NCBI GenBank assembly: GCA_964561095.1
Contig: CAZLNV010000016.1
Span: forward strand, 1 to 19,279
DNA length: 19,279 bases
Direction of reading: 5' to 3'
From: CAZLNV01 sp964561095
GTDB taxonomy: Bacteria; Bacillota_I; Bacilli_A; RF39; UBA660
Shown here: positions 7,046 through 13,351 of the stretch, in pieces
Numbering within the stretch: position 1 is the first letter of the stretch
How the letters are laid out: each line of letters starts with the position of its first letter
Translations under genes and position numbers: made by a program
Notes under the pieces: model-generated
Told to the model about the DNA's origin: nothing
The model's input: only the letters and a program-made list of their open reading frames with translations
The model's database searches: none

Positions 7046-7774
7046 ATGAAATCATTAATATTTGCTAAAAGAAATATAAAAGAATTAATTAAAGACCCTC
7101 TTAGTTTAATATTTTGTATAGGATTACCATTATTTTTACTAGTTATGATATCTGTTATGCAAAAAAGTATAAAAGTAGATCAATTTGAAATTGAGACATT
7201 TGCTCCTGGAATAATTGTATTTAGCTTTGCATTTATAACACTTTTTTCCGCAATGTTAATATCAAACGATAGAAAAAGTTCATTTTTAATAAGATTATAT
7301 ACTTCTCCATTAACAGTAAAAAATTTTGTTATAGGATATACTTTACCATTGTTATTAATTGCTTTAGTGCAGTCGGTTTTATGTTTATTGGTTTCCTCTT
7401 TATTTGGACTAACTATAACAACTAACTTACTTATAACATTTTTATTACTTTTACCTGTATCAATACTATTTGTTGGAATAGGCTTTTTATTAGGATCATT
7501 TGCGTCTGATAAACAAGTTGGTGGCTTTGCTTCCATTATTATTAACTTAGTGGCATTTACTTCGGGAATGTGGTTTAATATTGAAATGATTGGCGGAATA
7601 TTTAAAACAATATGTGAGTGGTTACCGTTCTATTCAGCTGTAAATATTATAAAGTACGGTTTAAATGCGTCTGGAAGTGGACTACTAAGAGATTTGATTA
7701 TTGTATTTATTTATGCATTCGGAATATATATATTATCAATAATAATTTTTAGAAAGAAAATGAAAAATAATTAA
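7046..7774 (+). CDS. ABC-2 type transporter, permease
   Basis: A 242-residue integral membrane protein with about six hydrophobic segments (near residues 18-36, 55-75, 95-120, 130-150, 165-185 and 215-235). It belongs to the ABC2_membrane type that pairs with CcmA-like ATPases; the RLYTSPL stretch after the second segment is typical. It sits two bases after its ATPase and ends the operon at a strong terminator. With the AbrB-like and ASCH genes it forms a regulated exporter cassette, perhaps for an antimicrobial peptide, lipid or drug. Confidence 0.9.
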   Translation: MKSLIFAKRNIKELIKDPLSLIFCIGLPLFLLVMISVMQKSIKVDQFEIETFAPGIIVFSFAFITLFSAMLISNDRKSSFLIRLYTSPLTVKNFVIGYTLPLLLIALVQSVLCLLVSSLFGLTITTNLLITFLLLLPVSILFVGIGFLLGSFASDKQVGGFASIIINLVAFTSGMWFNIEMIGGIFKTICEWLPFYSAVNIIKYGLNASGSGLLRDLIIVFIYAFGIYILSIIIFRKKMKNN

Positions 7775-7776
7775 AT

Positions 7777-7813
7777 AAAAAAAAGAATCAAATGTTTCAT
7801 TGGTTCTTTTTTT
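7777..7813 (+). terminator. Intrinsic terminator of the ABC-2 operon
   Basis: GAATCAA (7785-7791) pairs with TTGGTTC (7800-7806), one G-T pair, extended by an A-run before and a T-run after (7807-7813). Three bases after the permease stop. Confidence 0.8.
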
Positions 7814-8252
7814 CAAAGTAATTATACGATTTTGGTAATAAATCATATGTACTGAGTTTTAAACTAATATAATGTGGTATATAGTTTATCATATTCCCAA
7901 TATTTGAAAGTATATCAAATAGTGATATTTTGATAAGCATCAACACTAAATTTTACCAGATTTAGTTTACATTATCTCATTATTTTGAGTATCTCTCTCA
8001 TTTACTTTTCAATGTAAATATCCTATTAGATAATGAGTTATTAAAATAAATATTAAAGTTTTTGAAAATAATACTATTTTAAATTAGTTCTAGCATTAAG
8101 TTATTTTTTATTTAATATTGTAATATTAAATATATTATATAACTATAGCATCTAGGATAATTAAAAAATATCATATATTTTTTAAGATGTCAATACATAT
8201 TTAACATAAATTGACAATTTTTGTAAAATGTAATTTGCGTTTTTAGTTTTAA
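7814..8252. other. AT-rich intergenic region without a recognisable gene
   Basis: No ORF with an SD and no RNA family that I recognise. It holds several inverted repeats: ACTAAAT/ATTTAGT (7945-7951, 7960-7966), TTTACATT/AATGTAAA (7966-7973, 8011-8018) and CTCATTAT/ATAATGAG (7976-7983, 8030-8037). The last two cross each other and cannot form as simple nested stems. In DNA this AT-rich such repeats can be chance. It could be a decayed gene or an unknown RNA. Confidence 0.5.
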
Positions 8253-8281
8253 TTGATAACAAAAACTATTTATACTATAAT
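8253..8281 (+). promoter_or_regulatory. Promoter of the methyltransferase / pseudouridine synthase operon
   Basis: TTGATA (8253-8258), a 17-nt spacer and TATAAT (8276-8281). The transcript should begin near 8288, which argues against the ATG at 8286 as the start of the gene. Confidence 0.75.
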
Positions 8282-8306
8282 ATAAATGAAAAGAAATAGA
8301 GGTTTT

Positions 8307-9176
8307 ATGAGGATTAGTAATGAATGGAAAGATTACATTTTGTTAGATAGTGGTAATGGTGAAAAATTGGAAAATTGGAATGGTGTCATTCTAAGAAGAC
8401 CTGATCCGCAGGCTATGTGGGATGTATCAAATTATTTACCTTGGGACAAAGCTGACGCAGTATATAATAGAAGTGAAAAAGGTGGAGGATATTGGAACTT
8501 TAATAAGAAACTTAAAGATTACTGGACTATAAGTTATAAACATTTAAATTTTAAAGTAATGCCTACTAGTTTTAAACATACTGGATTATTTCCAGAACAG
8601 GCAACTAATTGGGATTTTATGATGGATAAAATTATTCATTCTAATAGACATATAAAAGTATTAAATTTATTTGCATATACAGGTGCTGCTTCCATGGCTT
8701 GCTCTTCAGTAGGCGCAGATGTAACTCAAGTTGATGCTTCAAAAGGCATGACTGAATGGGCTAAAGAAAACATGAAATTATCACATTTAGAAAATAATAA
8801 TATTAGATTTATTGTAGATGATTGTTTAAAATTTGTAGAAAGAGAAGAAAGACGTGGTAATAAATATGACGCTATAGTTATGGATCCACCAGCATATGGA
8901 AGAGGACCTAATGGAGAAATGTGGAAATTTGAAAAGAATTTATATACATTAATTGAGGCATGCATGAAAATACTTAGTGATAAACCATTATTCTTTCTTA
9001 TAAATTCATATACAACGGGTATATCTTCAATAGTTCTTGATAATATTTTAAAAACAACCATATTAAAAAGTTTTCCTGAAGGAAATTTATCTTGTGGAGA
9101 GATAGGGCTTCCGGTTAAAAGAGATGAATTAATATTACCATGTGGAATATATGGAATGTGGGAATCAAATGAATAA
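8307..9176 (+). CDS. Class I SAM-dependent RNA methyltransferase (RlmI/RlmK-like)
   Basis: 289 residues from the ATG at 8307, which has GAGG 5 nt upstream; the earlier in-frame ATG at 8286 overlaps the predicted transcription start. The SAM-binding motif I is VLNLFAYTGAASMA (near residue 120), the acidic end of the next strand is VDASKGMTEWAKEN, and the catalytic-type motif IV is VMDPPAYG. Such features are shared by COG1092-type 23S rRNA methyltransferases, but the PUA domain of RlmI is missing; the N-terminal 100 residues are instead rich in Trp and Tyr. Probably modifies rRNA. It overlaps the pseudouridine synthase by 8 bases, an RNA-modification pair. Confidence 0.85.
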   Translation: MRISNEWKDYILLDSGNGEKLENWNGVILRRPDPQAMWDVSNYLPWDKADAVYNRSEKGGGYWNFNKKLKDYWTISYKHLNFKVMPTSFKHTGLFPEQATNWDFMMDKIIHSNRHIKVLNLFAYTGAASMACSSVGADVTQVDASKGMTEWAKENMKLSHLENNNIRFIVDDCLKFVEREERRGNKYDAIVMDPPAYGRGPNGEMWKFEKNLYTLIEACMKILSDKPLFFLINSYTTGISSIVLDNILKTTILKSFPEGNLSCGEIGLPVKRDELILPCGIYGMWESNE

Positions 9177-9825
9177 TAGGATAATTTATGAAGATAATCA
9201 TTTATTGGTTGTTAATAAGCCAATAAATATTCCTGCACAAGAAGATGAATCAAAAGATAGAGATTTACTTACAATGTTAAAAGAATACATAAAAGAAAAA
9301 TATAATAAGCCAGGAAATGTTTATTTAGGATTGGTTCATCGACTAGATAGACCTACAGGTGGTCTCATGGTGTTTGCAAAAACAAGCAAAGCGGCAAGTA
9401 GACTTAGTGAACAAATAAGGGATAAAAAATTTAAAAAAGAATATTCAGTTGTAGTAGAAGGTATCCTTGATAAGAAAAAAGGAAAATTCGAAGATTATTT
9501 ACTAAAAGATGAAAAAAATAATATAGTTAAAATTAATAATAGAGGTAAATACGCTTCTTTAAATTATGAGGTTGTAAAAGAAGTTGATAATTATTCATTA
9601 ATAAAAGTTAATTTAGAAACAGGAAGATCTCATCAAATAAGAGTACAATTCTCAAGTAGAGGTTACCCAATATTTGGAGATCATAAATATAATAAAAATG
9701 TTAAAGATAGAGAGCAATTAGCTTTATTTGCTTCATCATTAACATTTTACCATCCAACTACAGGAGAAGAGTTAACATTTAACTTAGATATTCCTAATAA
9801 AGGTATATGGAAATTATTTATTTAA
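9169..9825 (+). CDS. RluA-family pseudouridine synthase
   Basis: 218 residues from the ATG at 9169; an in-frame GTG at 9142 lies deep inside the previous gene and has no SD. The catalytic motif is LVHRLDRPTGGLMVFAKT with the conserved Asp, preceded by YEDNHLLVVNKP, the family opening. Later come LETGRSHQIRVQFSSRGYP and FGDHKY, also typical. It lacks an N-terminal S4 domain, so it resembles the short RluA/YhcT-like group that modifies rRNA or tRNA. Its start overlaps the methyltransferase stop (ATGAATAA), and a terminator follows its stop by 1 base. Confidence 0.9.
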   Translation: MNNRIIYEDNHLLVVNKPINIPAQEDESKDRDLLTMLKEYIKEKYNKPGNVYLGLVHRLDRPTGGLMVFAKTSKAASRLSEQIRDKKFKKEYSVVVEGILDKKKGKFEDYLLKDEKNNIVKINNRGKYASLNYEVVKEVDNYSLIKVNLETGRSHQIRVQFSSRGYPIFGDHKYNKNVKDREQLALFASSLTFYHPTTGEELTFNLDIPNKGIWKLFI

Positions 9826-9826
9826 T

Positions 9827-9856
9827 AAAAAACAAGTAAGAATACTTGTTTTTTTT
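9827..9856. terminator. Bidirectional terminator between the RluA gene and the TrpXYZ-type operon
   Basis: AAAAACAAGTA (9828-9838) pairs with TACTTGTTTTT (9843-9853) around AGAA, with T-runs on both strands. It ends the plus-strand RNA modification operon and can end the minus-strand importer operon; a weaker stem, ATATAAA/TTTATAT (9881-9897), lies nearer to the importer. Confidence 0.8.
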
Positions 9857-9941
9857 AATATTTATCATTGAAAATGTCAAATATAAATCCTTTATATAAG
9901 CAAATCTTGAAAAGCTATATAGATTATATGTTTTTCACTAT

Positions 9942-10700
9942 TTACATATAAAAATCATTAAAAATATTAAATATTTTTTCTTGAGTAATATTTGCTTTTT
10001 CTTTTCCTGACATGTCATTAACTATTTTACCTTCATCAAATATGATTAATCTATTTCCATATTCTAAGGCATATTTTAAATTATGCGTTACCATTAATGC
10101 TGTTAAATGGTTGTCATCAATTATTTTCTTTGTTAATTCCATAATTATATCTGCAGTTTTGGGATCTAAGGCAGCAGTATGCTCATCCAATATTAATATT
10201 TCTATATCTGATAAAGCTACCATAACTAAGGCTAAAGCTTGTCTTTGCCCACCTGATAATGTATTAACTAATGAATCTAATTTGTTTTCTAATCCCATTT
10301 TAAGTAGTTTTAATTTTTCTTTATAATATTCAATCTCATTTTTATCAATGCAATGTGTTAAATCATAGCTGCGACCTTTATTGTCTGCAAGTGAAAGATT
10401 TTCTAAAACAGTTAAATTTCCACAAGTTCCAACGCTTGGGTCTTGATACACTCTACCAATAAGCTTATATCTTTCATAATCTTTTAATTTATTTATTTTT
10501 TCACCATTAATAAGTATTTTTCCACTATCAATATCAATATTTCCACATATGCAGTTTAATAGTGTTGTTTTGCCACTTCCATTAGAGCCAATAATTGAAA
10601 CAAAATCATTTTCATTAATAGTAAGATTTAGATCATCAAATATTTTGTTTTTACTTTTATTCTTACGATAAGTTTTATTCAAACCTTTAATTTCGATCAT
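9942..10700 (-). CDS. trpZ: TrpXYZ-type amino acid ABC importer, ATP-binding protein
   Basis: A 252-residue ATPase. Walker A is GSNGSGKTT (38-46), the signature LSGGQRQ (148-154), and Walker B leads into LDEHTAALDPKTAD (171-184). The DEHTAALDP form instead of DEPTxxLDP is a mark of the COG1101 group that pairs with COG4120 permeases and COG2984 binding proteins. In streptococci this set is the predicted tryptophan importer TrpXYZ under Trp T-box control (comparative genomics, Vitreschak and co-workers). SD AAGGAGG lies ahead of the ATG, and the start overlaps the permease end by 14 bases. The family assignment is firm. The Trp substrate is supported by the neighbours (tRNA-Trp, Trp T-box, TrpS), as no Trp T-box lies in its own leader. 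Confidence 0.88.
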   Translation of the reverse strand: MIEIKGLNKTYRKNKSKNKIFDDLNLTINENDFVSIIGSNGSGKTTLLNCICGNIDIDSGKILINGEKINKLKDYERYKLIGRVYQDPSVGTCGNLTVLENLSLADNKGRSYDLTHCIDKNEIEYYKEKLKLLKMGLENKLDSLVNTLSGGQRQALALVMVALSDIEILILDEHTAALDPKTADIIMELTKKIIDDNHLTALMVTHNLKYALEYGNRLIIFDEGKIVNDMSGKEKANITQEKIFNIFNDFYM

Positions 10701-11565
10701 CGCTATCCTCCTTTTTTAATCTCTTTTCACCAATTATTAAGATGACTAAAAATAATACGGCAGTAATAAGTTTTAAATCACTAGCTTCAAACCCATATTT
10801 AAGTGCAACGGTTAATAAAAATTTGTATAATATACTTCCAATAATTACTGCTGAAGTATTGTTAACAAATTTATTGTTTTTAAATATTAGTAATCCGATA
10901 ATTACTGAAGTAATAGCCAATATCATAATTCCAGAGCCCATACTTATATCATAATATCCTTGTTGTTGAACGAGAATGCATCCACCTAAGCCAACTAAGG
11001 CATTTGCAATCATCATTCCAATTATTTTAATATGTCCGGTATTTTTTCCTAAAGAAATAACTAACTTTTCATTTTCTCCAACTGCTTTCAATAAGTATCC
11101 GGATTTTGTTTTTAAATACCAATCTAATAATAATTTACATATAAGTACAATAATAATAATTATTCCAAAGCATATCCAATAGTTTGTTGAACTTTTAAAA
11201 AAACTATTATTAAAAATTGTAGACAAATTATATATGGATATATTTGATTTACCAGCAATTTTTAAATTTATTGAATAAAAAGCCATCATAACTATTATAC
11301 CTGCTAATAAGTTTTTTACTTTGAGTTTCACGTTAATAAGACCGGTTATTAATCCGACAATAGCTCCTGCTATTATAGAAATAAAAATGCAAATAATTGG
11401 ATTTATTCCATTTGAAATAAGGATTGCTGTAAGTACTGCTCCTAAAGTAAAGCTTCCTTCTGCACCCATATCTGGAAAATTCAGAATTTTATATGATATA
11501 TATATACCCAATATCACTATTGAGTATATTAATCCTTGTTCAATAACACTAATTAAGATATTCAT
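10687..11565 (-). CDS. trpY: TrpXYZ-type amino acid ABC importer, permease
   Basis: A 292-residue membrane protein with about eight or nine hydrophobic segments. It belongs to the BPD_transp_2-like COG4120 type (related to branched-chain amino acid and BMP-type permeases); the early segment NFPDMGAEGSFTLGAV is the characteristic motif (N-F-D-x-GxEGxFxLGAA in relatives). It starts after SD AGAGG in the intergenic 9 bases behind the substrate-binding gene and overlaps the ATPase start. It would form the channel for the imported amino acid, probably Trp. Confidence 0.87.
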   Translation of the reverse strand: MNILISVIEQGLIYSIVILGIYISYKILNFPDMGAEGSFTLGAVLTAILISNGINPIICIFISIIAGAIVGLITGLINVKLKVKNLLAGIIVMMAFYSINLKIAGKSNISIYNLSTIFNNSFFKSSTNYWICFGIIIIIVLICKLLLDWYLKTKSGYLLKAVGENEKLVISLGKNTGHIKIIGMMIANALVGLGGCILVQQQGYYDISMGSGIMILAITSVIIGLLIFKNNKFVNNTSAVIIGSILYKFLLTVALKYGFEASDLKLITAVLFLVILIIGEKRLKKEDSDDRN

Positions 11566-11574
11566 TTCAACCTC

Positions 11575-12537
11575 TTATTTTTTAACATCTATTGCTTCTT
11601 TTTTTAATGATTTAGATAAATTAATACCTAATTTTTCTAAATACTCATAATTTACATATAATTTACTATCGTCCATAACAACATAGTTCATTTCTTCTGC
11701 CGTGATTTTACCTTTTAATATTTCAGCTGCCATTTCGCCAGATTTAATTCCTAGCTCGTAATAGTCAATACCATTTGCAAAAGCACATCCTAATTTGACT
11801 TGTTCAATTTCAGTTCCAATTACAGGTACCTTGTGTTTAAGTGCTATTTCAACGACAGTAGAAATAGCGGATGCTATTGTATTATCATAAGGATTAATTA
11901 TACAGTCAACATTATTTATGATACTTTCAACGGCTAGTGGAACTTCAGAAGAATTTGATATCCCTTTTTTCACTAATTTCAAATTATATTTACTAACCAT
12001 ACCCTCTAATTTTTCTACTGAATATGAAGCATTTGCTTCACTCGTGTTGTAGATAACTCCGATAGTTTTTGCATCAGGTAATATCTCTTTAATAGATTCT
12101 AATTGTTTTTCAAATAAAACTGCATCACTAACTCCTGTAACATTTCCGTCTACTAATTTTGAAGATACAGGATCGGCAACTGCTATGAATACTAATGGAA
12201 TATTTTTTTCATTTGTTTGAGCAAATACAGCTTGTGATACTGGAGTACCTATTGTTGCTGCTAAATCAACATTTTCGGAAACAAATATGTTTGCAATTAA
12301 ATTTGCAACTCCCAAATCAAAATTTGAATTTTGAAAATTAATTTTCAAATTTTTCCCATCTTTGATGCCTTCATTTTCTAATCCTTTTTTAAATCCGGCT
12401 GCACAGTTATCTAATGAAGGGTGACTGCCAAATTGTGCTAGCCCCACATAATATGTCGCTTTTTTTTCTTCCGAAAAAAGAAAAAAAGAAAGAATAGCAA
12501 GAATAACTACTAAACCAGCAATAATAAATTTTTTCAT
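11575..12537 (-). CDS. trpX: TrpXYZ-type amino acid ABC importer, substrate-binding protein
   Basis: A 320-residue ABC_sub_bind (PF04392/COG2984) protein with a periplasmic-binding fold: YVGLAQFGSHPSLD opens the domain, DLAATIGTPVSQAVF and PLVFIAVADPVSSKLV form the cleft, and TIGVIYNTSEANA starts the second lobe. Residues 3-21 are one hydrophobic segment with no Cys at a lipobox position (AILSFFLFSEEKK), so the protein seems held by an uncleaved anchor, unlike the usual lipoprotein. In streptococci this family is called TrpX. SD AGAGGTGA; it starts 3 bases after the YbaK-like gene. Confidence 0.88.
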   Translation of the reverse strand: MKKFIIAGLVVILAILSFFLFSEEKKATYYVGLAQFGSHPSLDNCAAGFKKGLENEGIKDGKNLKINFQNSNFDLGVANLIANIFVSENVDLAATIGTPVSQAVFAQTNEKNIPLVFIAVADPVSSKLVDGNVTGVSDAVLFEKQLESIKEILPDAKTIGVIYNTSEANASYSVEKLEGMVSKYNLKLVKKGISNSSEVPLAVESIINNVDCIINPYDNTIASAISTVVEIALKHKVPVIGTEIEQVKLGCAFANGIDYYELGIKSGEMAAEILKGKITAEEMNYVVMDDSKLYVNYEYLEKLGINLSKSLKKEAIDVKK

Positions 12538-12540
12538 ATT

Positions 12541-13035
12541 TCACCTCTTTATATTAATATTTTCTTCACGCACTTTTGCAATTTCTACAAATTTTGCATT
12601 TGTGATGCTTTGCAAATCTATTGGATTTATTTGCAAAGTTTTGCTTCTAAGACCAATCCCACAATATATTTGATCTAAAGAACTTATATTTTCATCTAAA
12701 AGAATAATGGATTTTGAATCCGGAAATATAGGAGATATTCCGCCTATTTCAAATCCAAGATTTTTCAACTCATCTTGTTCAACCATTTTTAATGATGATC
12801 TACTAACATTTAAAGTATCGGCAAGCTTCTTATAATCAAGCTTGTCTATTCCTAGCAAAGAAACAAATATAATTGTATCATTTACTTTAAATGCTAAAGT
12901 TTTGACAATTTTGTCAATATCAAAATTAGTGTTTTTGATACCCATTTCAAAGGTAGAAATATCATTATGAGAATATACATTATATTCTTTTTCACTATTT
13001 TCAAGAGATTTTAAAATCTTTTCATATGCATTCAT
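12541..13035 (-). CDS. YbaK/EbsC-type aminoacyl-tRNA deacylase
   Basis: 164 residues from the ATG ending at 13035, which has a GGAGG SD 6 nt upstream; a longer in-frame reading lacks an SD. It shows the YbaK/ProX-type free-standing editing domain: the conserved Lys region IVKTLAFKVNDTIIFV (about 34-49), LNVSRSSLKMVEQDELKNLGFEIGGISPIF with the GGxxP motif, and VREENI near the C-terminus. Family members hydrolyse mischarged tRNAs (for example Cys-tRNA-Pro). Here it is the first gene of the TrpXYZ-type operon, a position that suggests a link to Trp metabolism, perhaps removal of a wrong amino acid from tRNA-Trp; that is inference, and the ordinary Cys/Ala-tRNA-Pro role is as likely. Confidence 0.85.
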   Translation of the reverse strand: MNAYEKILKSLENSEKEYNVYSHNDISTFEMGIKNTNFDIDKIVKTLAFKVNDTIIFVSLLGIDKLDYKKLADTLNVSRSSLKMVEQDELKNLGFEIGGISPIFPDSKSIILLDENISSLDQIYCGIGLRSKTLQINPIDLQSITNAKFVEIAKVREENINIKR

Positions 13036-13091
13036 TGTTTTCCTCCGTTCTATTATACTGGGATAAAAATCCAATTCTAATAATTTTAATA

Positions 13092-13120
13092 ATAATATAA
13101 TAAATAATTTTATAAGTCAA
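13092..13120 (-). promoter_or_regulatory. Promoter of the YbaK-TrpXYZ operon
   Basis: On the minus strand TTGACT (13115-13120) and TATTAT (13092-13097) have a 17-nt spacer. The leader of about 50 nt up to the ATG contains a short GGAT/ATCC stem but no T-box features. The -35 lies in the inverted repeat shared with the divergent promoter. Confidence 0.6.
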
Positions 13121-13143
13121 CAAATATTAAAAAAGTTGTTGAC
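13116..13143. repeat. Inverted repeat joining two divergent -35 boxes
   Basis: GTCAACA (13116-13122), 14 nt, then TGTTGAC (13137-13143). The left half contains the minus-strand -35 (TTGACT) and the right half the plus-strand -35 (TTGACA). It may merely be back-to-back promoters or a regulator's operator. Confidence 0.6.
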
Positions 13144-13167
13144 AAAGAAAAAGAAAAATACTATATT
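13139..13167 (+). promoter_or_regulatory. Promoter of the Trp-rich ORF and the decarboxylase gene
   Basis: TTGACA (13139-13144), 17 nt, TATATT (13162-13167). The 34 bases from TTGTTGACAAA through TATATTA match those of the tRNA-Trp promoter (14803 on) with about four differences. Confidence 0.75.
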
Positions 13168-13194
13168 AAGTATAATTATTAAAGAGGAGCTAAT

Positions 13195-13302
13195 ATGGAA
13201 AAAGCGAATTTTAAAGTAATTATGAAACATTTATGGCAAGACATAAATATGTGGCGTGCTTATTTCAGTTGGCAAAAAAATATTAGTGTGTATGGAATAT
13301 AA
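13195..13302 (+). CDS. 35-codon Trp-rich small ORF (possible leader peptide) before the decarboxylase
   Basis: The ATG at 13195 follows a strong SD (AGAGGAG, 13183-13189), and the ORF ends with TAA at 13300-13302. The peptide begins MEKANFKVIMKHLW and contains TGG codons at positions 14, 20 and 26 (…LWQ…, …MWR…, …SWQ…), three Trp in 35 residues, far above the norm. It lies between the promoter and the decarboxylase SD, 49 nt ahead of that gene. It could be a leader peptide at which ribosomes sense Trp, or a real small protein. No terminator follows it, and the only stem I see before the decarboxylase SD is weak and AU-only, so an attenuation mechanism is not evident. Confidence 0.65.
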   Translation: MEKANFKVIMKHLWQDINMWRAYFSWQKNISVYGI

Positions 13303-13351
13303 AATGATTATGATTTGATTTGTAATTATTTTTATTTTATAAGGAGGGAAA

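Noticed and set aside
8286..8306. Upstream ATG for the methyltransferase
   Set aside because: It lies 5 bases after the TATAAT, at or before the expected transcription start, without an SD; the ATG at 8307 has GAGG.
9142..9168. GTG start for the pseudouridine synthase
   Set aside because: No SD and deep overlap with the methyltransferase; the family opening begins at the ATG at 9169.
13052..13057. TATAAT on the minus strand as -10 of the importer operon
   Set aside because: Transcription would start within the SD of the YbaK-like gene and no good -35 is present; TTGACT-N17-TATTAT upstream is better.
13036..13074. N-terminal extension of the YbaK-like protein
   Set aside because: It would read through the GGAGG SD of the ATG ending at 13035, and the extra residues do not resemble the family.
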